Source: Natrarchaeobaculum aegyptiacum (GTDB taxonomy: Archaea; Halobacteriota; Halobacteria; Halobacteriales; Natrialbaceae). From it: a DNA stretch of 64,000 bases. The DNA lies in the NCBI RefSeq assembly GCF_002156705.1, contig NZ_CP019893.1:1302001-1366000 (forward strand), in the 5' to 3' direction. Under the pieces are notes generated by a model that searched no databases, was not told the origin of the DNA, and saw nothing but the letters and a program-made list of their open reading frames with translations. The first letter of the stretch is position 1. Every line of letters starts with the position of its first letter. The translations under genes were made by a program, and so were the position numbers. Shown piece after piece: positions 32,594-41,909 of this stretch.

Positions 32594-35500
32594 CTAATCA
32601 TCAGCCGGCACCTCCCCGCCACTCAGGTCGATGCCGGTCACCGCACTCACGTTGTTCTGTTGCATCGTGACGCCGATGGCCCGCTGGGAGCGCTCGAGCA
32701 TCGCCGACCGGTGGGAGACGACGACGAACTGCGCCCGGTCGGCCAGTTCCTCGACCATCTCACCGATCCGTTCGGCGTTGACGGCGTCGAGGAAGGCGTC
32801 GACCTCGTCTAACGCGTAGAACGGTGCCGGGTTGTGGCGCTGGATCGCGAAGATGAACGCGAGTGCGGTCAGGGACTTCTCGCCGCCGGACATCGCGTCT
32901 AACCGTTGAATGGGCTTGTCGCCCGGCTGGGCCTTCATCGTCAACCCACCGTCGAACGGATCGTCCTCGTCTTCGAGGTGGAGCGTACCGGTCCCCTCCG
33001 AGAGTTTCTCGAAGATCTCGGTGAAGTGTGCGGCGATCGCGTCGTAAGCCTCCATGAACGTCTCTTTCTTCTGGGTCTCGTACTGTTCGATCCGATCGCG
33101 GATCCCCTCGGCTTCCTCGACCAGCGTGGCCTTCCCCTCCTCGAGTTCCTCGAGATCCTCGCGGACCTCGTCGTACTCGTCGATCGCGAGCATGTTGACC
33201 GGCTCCATCGCCTCCATGTCCGCGGTCAACAGCTCGATCATCTCGAGGACGGTCTCGTGGTCGGGGACGTCCTCGGGGTCGTACTCGCCGACGTCGGCCT
33301 CGAGCGACTCGATCTCCCACTCGAGGGCGTCGACGCGCTCGCGTTTGCCCTCGAGTTTGCTCTCGACGTCGTTGACCCGGTCCTGTTGCTGGTCGCGTTT
33401 CGTCCGGGCCTCCGAAAGCTCGTCTTTCAGCTCCGAGCGCTCGTCTTTGAGTTCGGTCAGCTCTTCCTCGAGATCGGCGACGGCCTCGCGTTTGTCCTCG
33501 AGTTCGGACTCCTTCTCTTCGATGGCCTCCTCGCAGTCGGCGATCCGCTCTTCGTGTTCGGCCTTCCGGTTCTGGGCCGCCTCGATGTCGTCGTGGAGGT
33601 CCTCGATCGCGTCCTCTGCGTACTCCTTCTCGAGTCCCAGTTCGTTGAGTTTGCTGTCGAGGTCGTCCATCCGGTCTTCGCGCTCGTCGATCTCGGCCTC
33701 GAGGTCGTCGATCTGGGCGGTGAGTTCGGGGATCTTCGAGTCGGCGAGTTCGCGCTCTAAGTCGGCGATATCGGCTTCGATCTCCTCGATCGTCGCCGTC
33801 TTGGCCTCGATCTCTTCGCTGATCTCGTTCATCCGCTCGTCGACGGATTCCCGTTCTTCGCGAAGCTCCTCGAGGTCGTCCTCGAGCCCCTCGATCTCGG
33901 ACTCGATCGCCGCCCGACGGTCGTCGAGTTTCTCGAGTTCCCCCTCGATCGAACGGACCTCGTCTGCCGCGTCGGTCTTGCGGTCTCGGGCGTCGTCGAG
34001 TCGCTCCTCGACGCTGCGCAGGTCGTCGCGCAGGTCGTTGCGTTCGTCCTGTAACTCGGTGATCTGTGTGGCGACGCGCTCGAGTTGGCCCTCGCCACCG
34101 CCGGTGAAGGAGTATCGCGAGCCCTTGCGGGAACCGCCGGTCATCGCGCCGCTTTTCTCGACCAGGTCGCCGTCGAGGGTGACCATCCGGTAGTCGCCCA
34201 TGTAGTTGCGGGCGGTCTCGATGTCCTCGACGACGAGGGTATCCCCGAGCACGTACGAGAAGACGCCGGCGTACTGCTGGTCGAAGTCGACGAGGTCGTA
34301 GGCGAAGCCGACGACGCCCGGATCGGTCGGTGCGTTCGGCAGTCGCCGCTGGTGCATCTCCGTCAGCGGCAGGAACGTCGCCCGGCCGGCGTTGCGGGAC
34401 TTGAGGTGCTCGATACACTGCTGGCCGACGACGTCGTCGTCGACGACCACGTTCGCCAGCCGGCCACCCGCCGCCGTCTCACAGGCGACGGCGTACTCGC
34501 CGGCGACGCTCCCGAGCTGGGCGACCGCGCCGTGGACGCCCTCCATCCCCGCGTTCAGGATCGTCGTCACCGCACGACCGAACGAGGAGTCGCCGCTCTC
34601 GCCGGCGTTGGCCTCGAGTTCGGCGTACTCCTGTTGTTTGGCCTGGAGCTCGTCGTCGAGGTCGTCGATCCGATCCTGGACCTCGCGTTTCTCTGCTTTC
34701 AGGTCCTCGACGACGCTGGCGATGTTCTCGCGGTTCTTCTCGGCCTTCTCGAGTTCCCGCTCCAGATCCGAACGGTCGCGCTCGAGTTCGGGGATCTCCT
34801 CGCGGCGCTGCTCGATCGTGGCCTCCTTCTCGCTGATCGCGTTCGACCGGCGGCGGGCCTCGTCTAACAGGCGGTCTTGCTCGCGCTGGAGGTCGTTCTT
34901 CTCGGTCTTTTCTTCCTCCAGGGCGTCCTTCCGGTCTGCGAGGTCGGCTTTCAGTTCGTCGAACTCGGTGTCGACGGCCTCGATTTCGGCCTCGAGTCGC
35001 TCGCGTTCTGTCTCCCGTTCGGCGATTTCGCTCTTGAGCGAGGCCTTCTCGAGTTTGTGCTCGCGCATCTCGCTTTCGAGTTCCTCGATTCGCTCTTGCT
35101 TGCGATCGATGCCGACGAAGGCCTCACGGCGGTCCGCCTCGGCGGACTCGATCTGTTCCTCGCTGGCTTCGATCCTGTCTTCGAGCCGGGAGACGTCGCC
35201 TTTGAGTTCCTCGATCTCGCTTTTGATCCGGAGCTGTTCGTCCTCGCCTTTGCGCTCGATCTCGGCGTTTAGATCCTCGAGGTCCTCTTGCAGGCGGACG
35301 ACCGTCCCCTGGCGCTGGTCGAGTTCGCGCTGGCGTTCCTCGAGGTCGGCCTCGAGTTTCTCGACGGCGTCTGCGGCCGTCTCGAGGGCGTCGCGTTTCT
35401 CCTCGAGTTCGCTGGCTTTCTTGTAGCCTTCGTACTCTTCTTTTTCCTCGCGGAGCCGGCGATATCGCAGCGCCGTGCGACGCTCGTCTTCGAGTTGCTC

Positions 35501-36166
35501 GAGGCGGTCGCGCTTCTCCTCGATTCGCAGCGAGGCCTCGTCGATGCGTTCTTCGACGACCTCGAGTTCCCCGAAGGCGTCTTCTTTTTTCGCGTCGAAC
35601 TCGGCGACGCCTGCGATTTCGTCGATGATCTCCCGCCGGGCGTGGGGAGTCATGTTGATGATCTCGGTGACGTCGCCCTGCATGACGACGTTGTAGCCCT
35701 CGGGGGTGACCCCGGCCTGGGCCAGCAGGTCCTGAATGTCAGAGAGGTTGACCGCCCGGTCGTTGAGGTAGTAGTACGAGTAGTAGTTGTCGTCGGTCTC
35801 TTTGACCCGGCGGCGGATCCGAATTTCCTCGACGTCGCCGACGTCATCGGTGCCGGCGGCGTTGACGACCTGCGTGCGAGAGAGGGTGTCGTCGCTGTTG
35901 TCGAGGATGACTTCGACGATGGCTTCGCGCGGCCCGCCGGTGGCAGATCCGTCTTCGTGACCGGGATTGTAGATGAGATCGGTCAATTTCTCGGCGCGGA
36001 TGCCCCGGGTCCGGGCGAGGCCGAGCGCGAAGAGCACGGCGTCGATGATGTTCGATTTCCCGGAGCCGTTCGGCCCGGTAACGACCGTAAAGTCCTCGTA
36101 GAACGGAATCCTGGTCTTTCGACCGAAGCTCTTGAAGTTGTCCAGAACGACTGCCTTGATGTACAT
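32594..36166 (-). CDS. smc: Chromosome segregation protein SMC
   Basis: The full-length SMC ATPase, 1190 residues, forming the condensin ring with ScpA to compact and segregate the chromosome. The N-terminal Walker A GPNGSGKSNIIDAVLFALG lies at about residues 33-51 and the C-terminal signature LSGGE-type (AMSGGEKSLTALAFIF) and Walker B (FYALDEVDAFLD) near 1100-1145. Between them are two long coiled coils (about 170-500 and 670-1015) around a hinge (about 510-655, GVHGAVAQLG, AGRATFLPLTEM). All motifs are intact. The start ATG at 36166 (MYIKAVVLDNFKSFG) is the standard SMC start. scpA follows after 24 nt; a small coiled-coil gene precedes it. Confidence 0.97.
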   Translation of the reverse strand: MYIKAVVLDNFKSFGRKTRIPFYEDFTVVTGPNGSGKSNIIDAVLFALGLARTRGIRAEKLTDLIYNPGHEDGSATGGPREAIVEVILDNSDDTLSRTQVVNAAGTDDVGDVEEIRIRRRVKETDDNYYSYYYLNDRAVNLSDIQDLLAQAGVTPEGYNVVMQGDVTEIINMTPHARREIIDEIAGVAEFDAKKEDAFGELEVVEERIDEASLRIEEKRDRLEQLEDERRTALRYRRLREEKEEYEGYKKASELEEKRDALETAADAVEKLEADLEERQRELDQRQGTVVRLQEDLEDLNAEIERKGEDEQLRIKSEIEELKGDVSRLEDRIEASEEQIESAEADRREAFVGIDRKQERIEELESEMREHKLEKASLKSEIAERETERERLEAEIEAVDTEFDELKADLADRKDALEEEKTEKNDLQREQDRLLDEARRRSNAISEKEATIEQRREEIPELERDRSDLERELEKAEKNRENIASVVEDLKAEKREVQDRIDDLDDELQAKQQEYAELEANAGESGDSSFGRAVTTILNAGMEGVHGAVAQLGSVAGEYAVACETAAGGRLANVVVDDDVVGQQCIEHLKSRNAGRATFLPLTEMHQRRLPNAPTDPGVVGFAYDLVDFDQQYAGVFSYVLGDTLVVEDIETARNYMGDYRMVTLDGDLVEKSGAMTGGSRKGSRYSFTGGGEGQLERVATQITELQDERNDLRDDLRSVEERLDDARDRKTDAADEVRSIEGELEKLDDRRAAIESEIEGLEDDLEELREERESVDERMNEISEEIEAKTATIEEIEADIADLERELADSKIPELTAQIDDLEAEIDEREDRMDDLDSKLNELGLEKEYAEDAIEDLHDDIEAAQNRKAEHEERIADCEEAIEEKESELEDKREAVADLEEELTELKDERSELKDELSEARTKRDQQQDRVNDVESKLEGKRERVDALEWEIESLEADVGEYDPEDVPDHETVLEMIELLTADMEAMEPVNMLAIDEYDEVREDLEELEEGKATLVEEAEGIRDRIEQYETQKKETFMEAYDAIAAHFTEIFEKLSEGTGTLHLEDEDDPFDGGLTMKAQPGDKPIQRLDAMSGGEKSLTALAFIFAIQRHNPAPFYALDEVDAFLDAVNAERIGEMVEELADRAQFVVVSHRSAMLERSQRAIGVTMQQNNVSAVTGIDLSGGEVPADD

Positions 36167-36266
36167 TCTCTCGCCTCGAGTCGCAGGTCAGCGGGGTTTC
36201 GACCGTCGGAATTCAGGGGTCGCCCCGAACCGGGCCACCCGACCGACGGTCGACCGTGGTCGCGTC

Positions 36267-36554
36267 TTACGCAACGATGATGTCGTCGCTCCGTGAGTCT
36301 TCCGTTTTCTCCCCGTCCGTCCCGGTGTCGGCATCGGCGTCGGCTGCGGCTTCCGCAACCTCGTCGGGCTCGGCTTCCGTCGTCTCGCCCTCGCTCCGAC
36401 GCTCGGGGACGCGCGTCGGGGTTTCGGTGTCGAGTTCGGCCTCGAGGACGCGAATGCGCTCTTTCGCCTCGATCAGTTCGTCTGTGAGTCCCTCGACGGT
36501 CGACTCGAGTTCCGCGACCGTCGACTCGAGCTGCTCGACGCGGTTGTTCGACAT
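36267..36554 (-). CDS. Small haloarchaeal coiled-coil protein next to smc
   Basis: A ~95-residue protein. Residues 1-45 form a leucine-zipper-like coiled coil (NNRVEQLESTVAELESTVEG, then LTDELIEAKERIRVLEAELD), followed by an acidic, Ala/Asp-rich disordered tail and a short hydrophobic end DDIIVA. It resembles the short haloarchaeal coiled-coil proteins grouped as DUF7518; that assignment is from memory. It lies 100 nt upstream of smc on the same strand, so a shared transcript with smc-scpA is plausible. The ATG at 36554 begins MSNNRVEQLE; an alternative start ten codons upstream is less convincing. Confidence 0.75.
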   Translation of the reverse strand: MSNNRVEQLESTVAELESTVEGLTDELIEAKERIRVLEAELDTETPTRVPERRSEGETTEAEPDEVAEAAADADADTGTDGEKTEDSRSDDIIVA

Positions 36555-36736
36555 ACGTTCTAGCCCTTGTCCCGAACACATAAACGTACGTCAGACACGA
36601 GTCTGGAAACTGATACGAGTTCGAGGACCGTCCGATCGGTCGCCGGAAAGGGCTGCTCGACGAGAGCGACGGGTGGTCCGACACGGCTGCTGCTCGAGGC
36701 GGTCGACCCAGATCAGGGTACGAGCAGTGTTCGCTG

Positions 36737-36788
36737 TTAACATATTCACGTCGCCCTATTTGGATTGGTACTTTGTATCATATACATG
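36737..36788 (+). promoter_or_regulatory. Likely promoter region of the liv operon
   Basis: An AT-rich stretch, with TATA-like tcatatacat near 36778-36787, lies about 35-40 nt upstream of the livJ ATG. This is consistent with a short-leader or leaderless transcript. A TGTTAAC palindromic heptamer (36734-36740) recurs before the bdh gene (42780-42786). No other conserved element was identified in 36600-36820. Confidence 0.45.
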
Positions 36789-36820
36789 GCGAGCCAGCCA
36801 CTGGACGGTGTCTTTGAACG

Positions 36821-38155
36821 ATGACGACTGAACGAACCGACGATTCGATGGCAGGGGGTATGGACAGACGAACGATTCTGAAAGCGGTCGGTGGGTCCGC
36901 AATCGCGGTCGCACTCGCCGGCTGTACGGAACTGCTCGAGGACGAAGACGACGCGATCGAAGACGCGGAAGTACCGGACGAACCGATCGAAGCCGGACTC
37001 CAGACGTTCCTCGAGGGGGCGCCGGCGGTACTCGGCGTCCAGGCACAGTACGGCGCGGAGACGGCCGTTCGCCGGATCAACGACAACGACGGCATCGCCG
37101 GTCGCCAGATCGACCTCGACGTAATCGAGGAGGGCGAAGAGGCTCTCGAGAACTACCAGCAGTTCGTCAACGACGGGAAGGAAGTCACGTTCGGGCCGAT
37201 CTCGAGCGGGAACCACGAGGCGATGGTCCCCGAGATCAACGCTCAGGGCGTGATCAACGTCGCGACTGACGGGACGGTGACGACGCTGTACGAGGAAGAC
37301 CATCCGCCCGACGAGAACACCTACTCGTTCCGGTTCCAGAACCACGACGTGATGGAGGCGCTCGCGGCGGCCGTCGAGGCCGTCGAAGTGCTCGGTGCCG
37401 ACGAGATCGATACCTACGCAGGGATCAACCCCGGCTACGCGTTCGGGTTCGACGAACACGACGTCTTCTCTGCAGGTATCGAGCAACTCACTGGAGCCGA
37501 GGAGGTGTACGACGGGTTCCCCGACCTCGGCACCGACGACATGTCGACGCACATCGAGGCGGTCAACAGCGAGGAACCGGACGTACTCTTCTCGAGTTGC
37601 TGGGGTGGCGACGCGACGCTGTTGCTCGAACAGGGCCACGGTGCCGGCATGTTCGACAACATCGAGTTGATGGTCGGGCCGGTACTGTACGGCTCCGCGA
37701 ACGACCTGAGTGAGGGGCTCGTCGACGGTCCGATCCGCTCGGGGTCGCGGAACTTCTACTGGGACGAACCTGACACCGACCGCTGGTCGCCCGCGGCTGC
37801 CCTCTTCGAGGAGGTCCAGGACGAGTACGGCGTCGTGCCGACGGCACACTTCATGAGCGGCTACGGGGCAGTCACCGCGTGGGCGACCGCTGCGGAGAAA
37901 GCCGTCAGGCCCCTGGGTCGGTGGCCCGAACAGGACGAACTCGCCGAGGTGCTCACCGGCCACGGCTTCCACACACCCGCCGGCTACCACACCATGGCGA
38001 ACGATCACCAGTGTTACTCGAACGCTCACTTCGGCGAGCTGGGCTGGTCCGACGACCTCGACGCAGCGGTCATCGAAAACGTGAACGTCTACGCCCCCGA
38101 GGAGGTCTCGCCACCCCAGGGAGAGGTCTCACTCGAGTGGATCGGGGGCTGGTGA
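36821..38155 (+). CDS. livJ: Liv-type ABC substrate-binding lipoprotein
   Basis: The solute-binding component of a branched-chain-type (Liv) importer; it captures substrate outside the cell and delivers it to LivHM. The 444-residue protein carries a twin-arginine signal (R16 R17) and a lipobox with Cys35 (VALAGC), so it is a Tat-exported, lipid-anchored protein. The mature part has the periplasmic-binding type I fold (AQYGAETAVRRINDNDGIAG; VTFGPISSGNHEAMVPEIN). The first gene of the liv operon, it is followed by permeases and ATPases on the same strand. Liv-family binding proteins take amino acids, amides, urea or organic acids; neighbouring catabolic genes suggest a hydroxy/keto acid. Confidence 0.9.
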   Translation: MTTERTDDSMAGGMDRRTILKAVGGSAIAVALAGCTELLEDEDDAIEDAEVPDEPIEAGLQTFLEGAPAVLGVQAQYGAETAVRRINDNDGIAGRQIDLDVIEEGEEALENYQQFVNDGKEVTFGPISSGNHEAMVPEINAQGVINVATDGTVTTLYEEDHPPDENTYSFRFQNHDVMEALAAAVEAVEVLGADEIDTYAGINPGYAFGFDEHDVFSAGIEQLTGAEEVYDGFPDLGTDDMSTHIEAVNSEEPDVLFSSCWGGDATLLLEQGHGAGMFDNIELMVGPVLYGSANDLSEGLVDGPIRSGSRNFYWDEPDTDRWSPAAALFEEVQDEYGVVPTAHFMSGYGAVTAWATAAEKAVRPLGRWPEQDELAEVLTGHGFHTPAGYHTMANDHQCYSNAHFGELGWSDDLDAAVIENVNVYAPEEVSPPQGEVSLEWIGGW

Positions 38156-38235
38156 GCAGCCGGGGCACACGCGCTATTCAACCGCACACATGATTCAGTT
38201 ACACGCAGAAGAAAGCTGCCAGAGCGCGTTACAGC

Positions 38236-38242
38236 GGAGGTG
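38236..38242 (+). promoter_or_regulatory. Shine-Dalgarno site of livH
   Basis: GGAGGTG lies 6 nt before the GTG start of livH and matches the 16S rRNA anti-SD complement. It fixes this GTG as the start and indicates internal translation initiation within the polycistronic liv mRNA. Most first genes here appear leaderless instead. Confidence 0.75.
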
Positions 38243-38248
38243 TGAACC

Positions 38249-39181
38249 GTGATCGAGTCGTTCGCAGTTCACACGCTCAACGGGCTCTGGTACGGCGTAA
38301 TCCTGTTTATGATCGCATCGGGGCTGACGATCATCTTCGGGGTGCTGGGTATCCTGAACCTGGCCCACGGCGAACTGTACGCACTCGGCGCGTTCGTCGT
38401 GTTCAGCGTCGTCGGATACGCGACGGGGTTCGTCGCCAGTCCAGACGATCCGGTTTCGGCGGTGATCTTCGGCGTCGTCGTTCTCGTCGCGGCGCTCATC
38501 GCCGCTACCATCTTGCTCCCGGTCGGTGCGTTCATCGAGGCCGTCTTCGTCAGGCCGATCTACGACCGGGACGAGGTCTACCAGCTCCTGTTGACCTACG
38601 CGTTGTTGTTGATCTTCATCGACGTGATGAAGTTCGGCTGGGGGACCTCGCCGCTCGACGCCGGCACCTACCGCGGGCTCAACCAGATCCCCACGACCGA
38701 GATAGTCGGCTTCGGGTACCCGAGCTACAACATCATCGCGATGGTCGTCGGCGTGGCGGTGTTCGCCTGGCTCGTCTGGTTCTTCGATCGGTCGAAGACC
38801 GGACGGATCATCCGGGCGACCGCCATCAACCGCGATATGGCGACGGCGATCGGCGTCAGCACGGACCGCACCTTCACGCTCGTCTTCGCGATGGGGGCGT
38901 TCTTCGCCGGCTTCGGCGGTGCGATGGTCAGCATCGGGCCCCAGACGGCCTTCCTCGAGATGGGGCTCGACCCGCTGGTGCTCTCGTTCGTCGTCATCGT
39001 CGTCGGCGGGCTCGGGAGCCTGAAAGGGGCGTTCGTGGGCGCGTTACTCGTCGGGGTTATCAGTCGGTGGGCGATCTGGCTGTGGCCGGCCGTCGAACTG
39101 GCCGCGCCCTTCGCCGTGATGTTGCTCATCCTGCTCCTGAAACCCGAAGGACTGTTCGGCACGTGGGGTGAGATCGAATGA
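38249..39181 (+). CDS. livH: Liv-type ABC transporter permease (LivH)
   Basis: One of two membrane permeases of the Liv importer, 310 residues with about 8 TM helices. The sequence begins MIESFAVHTLNGLWYGVIL and includes the conserved LNLAHGELYALGAF stretch (about residues 37-52), the GLTIIFGVLGILNLAHGE motif and GGLGSLKGAFVGALLVG near 250, which contacts the ATPase. The start is a GTG with a strong SD. livM begins 4 nt before its stop (ATGA overlap), so translation is coupled. It lies in the cytoplasmic membrane. Confidence 0.93.
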   Translation: MIESFAVHTLNGLWYGVILFMIASGLTIIFGVLGILNLAHGELYALGAFVVFSVVGYATGFVASPDDPVSAVIFGVVVLVAALIAATILLPVGAFIEAVFVRPIYDRDEVYQLLLTYALLLIFIDVMKFGWGTSPLDAGTYRGLNQIPTTEIVGFGYPSYNIIAMVVGVAVFAWLVWFFDRSKTGRIIRATAINRDMATAIGVSTDRTFTLVFAMGAFFAGFGGAMVSIGPQTAFLEMGLDPLVLSFVVIVVGGLGSLKGAFVGALLVGVISRWAIWLWPAVELAAPFAVMLLILLLKPEGLFGTWGEIE

Positions 39182-40329
39182 GTCGATTCTCACCGCTCGA
39201 GGAGCGCGACGGCAAGACCGTCGTTCGCGTCCCGTTCACGAGAGGACTCACGCTGACGAGCGGTCAGACTGCCCTCGCGCTCGTCGGCCTCGTCGTCCTG
39301 TTCGGGCTGCCGTTTCTCGCCGGACTCGTCGGTCTCTCGTGGGGCCGGCTGTTCAGGGGACTCCTGTTCGGGATGGCCGCCGTCGGCCTGAACCTGCTAC
39401 TGCGCCATACCGAACTCGTCTCGTTCGGTCACGCCGCGTTCTTCGGCGGCGGCGCGTACGCGGTGGCCGTGATGGCGGCCCATCTCGAGGTCTCCGAGGG
39501 GATCCTGTTGCTCCTGTCGGCCGTGATCGTCGGCACGCTGCTGGCGGCGGTTATCGGCTACTTCGTCGCGGGCTACGTCGACATCTACTTCGCCCTGCTG
39601 ACGCTCGCGTTCAACGCGGTCATCTTCGCGACCGTCTTCCGGAGCGCGTTCTTCAACTACAACGATGGGCTCGCGGTTCGGGTCGGCGGCGACAACCCGA
39701 CGCTGTTCGGACTCGCCTGGACCGACCTCGGCTACGACCTCGTGTTGTACTACACGACGATCGTTCTCATGATCGTCATGCTGGTGTTGATGTGGCGGCT
39801 CATCAACTCGCCGTTCGGCCGGGCGCTCGACGCGATCGGACAGGACAGAACCCGTGCCCGGTTCATCGGCATCCCGGTCGAGCGCTACGTCTGGTACTCG
39901 TTTACCATCTCCGGGCTATACGGCGCGTTCGCCGGCGGTGTCTACGCACTCCAGCGACTCCACGTCCAGCCCGAACCGACCCTCTACGTCTTCGTCTCCG
40001 GTGAGATCCTGTTCATGGCGATCCTCGGTGGGTTCACCACCCTCGTCGGACCACTCATCGGTGGCGTCCTGCTGGTCTACCTGCTCGAGGCCACCCGGTT
40101 TTCGTTCTACTACTACCACGCGCCCATCGGCATCATCCTGCTGGCGATCGTCCTGTTCATGCCGAAAGGAATCATGGGCTCGTTGCCGGACTTCTTTGCA
40201 GGGCTCAGGCGACGGGTGGCTGATCCCGGACGTCTCGGCGACGACGTCCGTTCGATCCGGTCGATGGTTCGTCAGAGCCTGACTCGCGCGACGACCACCG
40301 TTCGAATTCTGGTATTCGGGGTGAAATGA
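39178..40329 (+). CDS. livM: Liv-type ABC transporter permease (LivM)
   Basis: The second permease, 383 residues. A ~45-residue N-terminal region precedes about 9 TM helices. Conserved features include MAAVGLNLLLRHTELVSFGHAAFFGGGAYA (about residues 62-90) and FTISGLYGAFAGGVYALQR (about 240-260). GGFTTLVGPLIGGVLLVYLLE follows near 290. It pairs with LivH to form the translocation pore. It overlaps livH by 4 nt; livG starts 2 nt after its stop. The C-terminal tail beyond the last TM (about 50 residues) is basic and amphipathic. Confidence 0.92.
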   Translation: MSRFSPLEERDGKTVVRVPFTRGLTLTSGQTALALVGLVVLFGLPFLAGLVGLSWGRLFRGLLFGMAAVGLNLLLRHTELVSFGHAAFFGGGAYAVAVMAAHLEVSEGILLLLSAVIVGTLLAAVIGYFVAGYVDIYFALLTLAFNAVIFATVFRSAFFNYNDGLAVRVGGDNPTLFGLAWTDLGYDLVLYYTTIVLMIVMLVLMWRLINSPFGRALDAIGQDRTRARFIGIPVERYVWYSFTISGLYGAFAGGVYALQRLHVQPEPTLYVFVSGEILFMAILGGFTTLVGPLIGGVLLVYLLEATRFSFYYYHAPIGIILLAIVLFMPKGIMGSLPDFFAGLRRRVADPGRLGDDVRSIRSMVRQSLTRATTTVRILVFGVK

Positions 40330-40330
40330 G

Positions 40331-41107
40331 ATGCTCGAAGCACGAAACCTGCGAAAGGAGTTCGGAGAACTGCGCGCGACCGACGACGTCTCCCTCCAGT
40401 TCGGGACGACGCCGGGCGAGATGGTGTTCATCGTCGGCCCGAACGGGGCTGGCAAGACCACGCTCGTCAACCTCCTCACGGGGTTGCTCGAGCCCGATCA
40501 GGGATCGGTCGTCGTTCACGAAGCGAACGGTGACGGAACGACCGTCGAACGGGATATCACCAACGTCGACCCCGAACGGCGGGTCAACGAGGGGCTCGTC
40601 AGGAGCTTCCAGATCGTCCACGTCTTCGAGGAGATGACGGTTCGAGAGAACGTCCGCGTCGCCGTCCTCTCACGGTACGACAGGTTGCTGAACGTTCGCT
40701 CTCGCGACGATCAACACGAGGACGTCGAAGCCACGGTCGACGACTTGCTCGCGCAATTCCGACTCGAAGAGACCCAGCACGAGGTGGCCGAGACGCTGCC
40801 ACACGGCGACCGGAAGCTGCTGGACGTGGCGATGTCGTTCGGCCTCGATCCGGAGTACCTGTTGCTCGACGAGCCGACCTCGGGGGTGGCGACCCGCGAG
40901 AAAGAGTACGTCATCGAGACGATCGTCGAGGCCAGCGAGGCACGGGACGTGACGACCGTGACGATCGAACACGACATGGACCTCGTGAAAGCGTACGCCG
41001 ATCGGCTGGTGGTGCTCGTCGAGGGGCGCGTCTTCCGCGAGGGTGAACCGACCCTGCTCGAGACCGACGACGAACTTCGCCGCGTCCTGCTGGGGGTGAC
41101 CGAATGA
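40331..41107 (+). CDS. livG: Liv-type ABC transporter ATP-binding protein (LivG)
   Basis: The first ATPase subunit, 258 residues. Walker A is GPNGAGKTT (about residues 37-45), Walker B LLLDEPTSG (about 175-183) and the switch His lies in TIEHDMDLV. The ABC signature is divergent, LPHGDRKLLD instead of LSGGQQ, as is common in LivG. A ~70-residue insert between the Walker A and signature, ending in the ETQHEVAETLP region, is typical of the family. It starts 2 nt after livM and overlaps livF by 4 nt (ATGA), so the cassette is translated as a tight polycistron. Confidence 0.93.
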   Translation: MLEARNLRKEFGELRATDDVSLQFGTTPGEMVFIVGPNGAGKTTLVNLLTGLLEPDQGSVVVHEANGDGTTVERDITNVDPERRVNEGLVRSFQIVHVFEEMTVRENVRVAVLSRYDRLLNVRSRDDQHEDVEATVDDLLAQFRLEETQHEVAETLPHGDRKLLDVAMSFGLDPEYLLLDEPTSGVATREKEYVIETIVEASEARDVTTVTIEHDMDLVKAYADRLVVLVEGRVFREGEPTLLETDDELRRVLLGVTE

Positions 41108-41835
41108 GCGCTCCGCTGCTCGAGGTGACGGACCTGTACGCCGAGGTCGAGGGCTTCGAGGTCACGCACGGAGTCGATCTCGAGGTCCACGAGGGCGAGG
41201 CCGTCGCCCTCGTCGGTCGTAACGGCGCGGGCAAGACGTCGACGTTCCGTTCGATCATGGGATTGACGCCCGTCTCGAACGGCTCGATCCGGTTCGACGG
41301 CGAGGAGTTGCTCGACCTTCGGCCGGAGGTGATCCCCAAACGCGGCATCGGCTACCAGCCCGAGGGCCGGGACCTCTTTACGGGTATGACCGTCGAGGAG
41401 AACTTCCGGCTGCCCATCTGGACCTCCGGCGACGCTCGCAGCATCGACGACGAGGACGCCGTCGTCGAGGACATCTTCGACCTCTTCGGGGAACTCGATC
41501 ACCGCCGCGATGCCGAAGTACAGAACTTGAGCGGCGGACAGGGGAAGATGACCGCCATCGGCCGCGCGCTCGCGCTCCGGCCCGACCTCCTCATCCTCGA
41601 CGAACCGCTCGAGGGACTCGCCCCGGTCGTCGTCGAGAACGTGAAATCGTACATCCACGAGATCATCGACCGTGACATCTCGGTGCTGATCGCCGAGTCG
41701 AACGCGAGTCACGTTCCCGAGATCGTCGACCGGATGTACGTGATCGAACGCGGCGAGATCGTCGACAGCGGCGATCCCGAGGTGCTCGCCGAGGACGAAG
41801 AGATCCAGCTGCTCATGCAGGGCGGCGGCGAGTAG
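41104..41835 (+). CDS. livF: Liv-type ABC transporter ATP-binding protein (LivF)
   Basis: The second ATPase, 243 residues. Walker A GRNGAGKTS (about residues 39-47), signature LSGGQGKM (about 141-148) and Walker B LLILDEPLEGL (about 161-171) are present. The H-loop region ISVLIAESNASHV lacks the usual switch His at the expected position, as in many LivF proteins, where it is Glu-Gln/Asn-type. It completes livJHMGF. After its stop, 74 nt separate it from the convergent Bat-type regulator gene. Confidence 0.93.
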   Translation: MSAPLLEVTDLYAEVEGFEVTHGVDLEVHEGEAVALVGRNGAGKTSTFRSIMGLTPVSNGSIRFDGEELLDLRPEVIPKRGIGYQPEGRDLFTGMTVEENFRLPIWTSGDARSIDDEDAVVEDIFDLFGELDHRRDAEVQNLSGGQGKMTAIGRALALRPDLLILDEPLEGLAPVVVENVKSYIHEIIDRDISVLIAESNASHVPEIVDRMYVIERGEIVDSGDPEVLAEDEEIQLLMQGGGE

Positions 41836-41909
41836 TCGACTACCGCTCGCTGGCACGTTCTCGGCGATCCGCCCGTCGAAAACCAGGTGTCGACGACGCG
41901 ATTGGTTGC

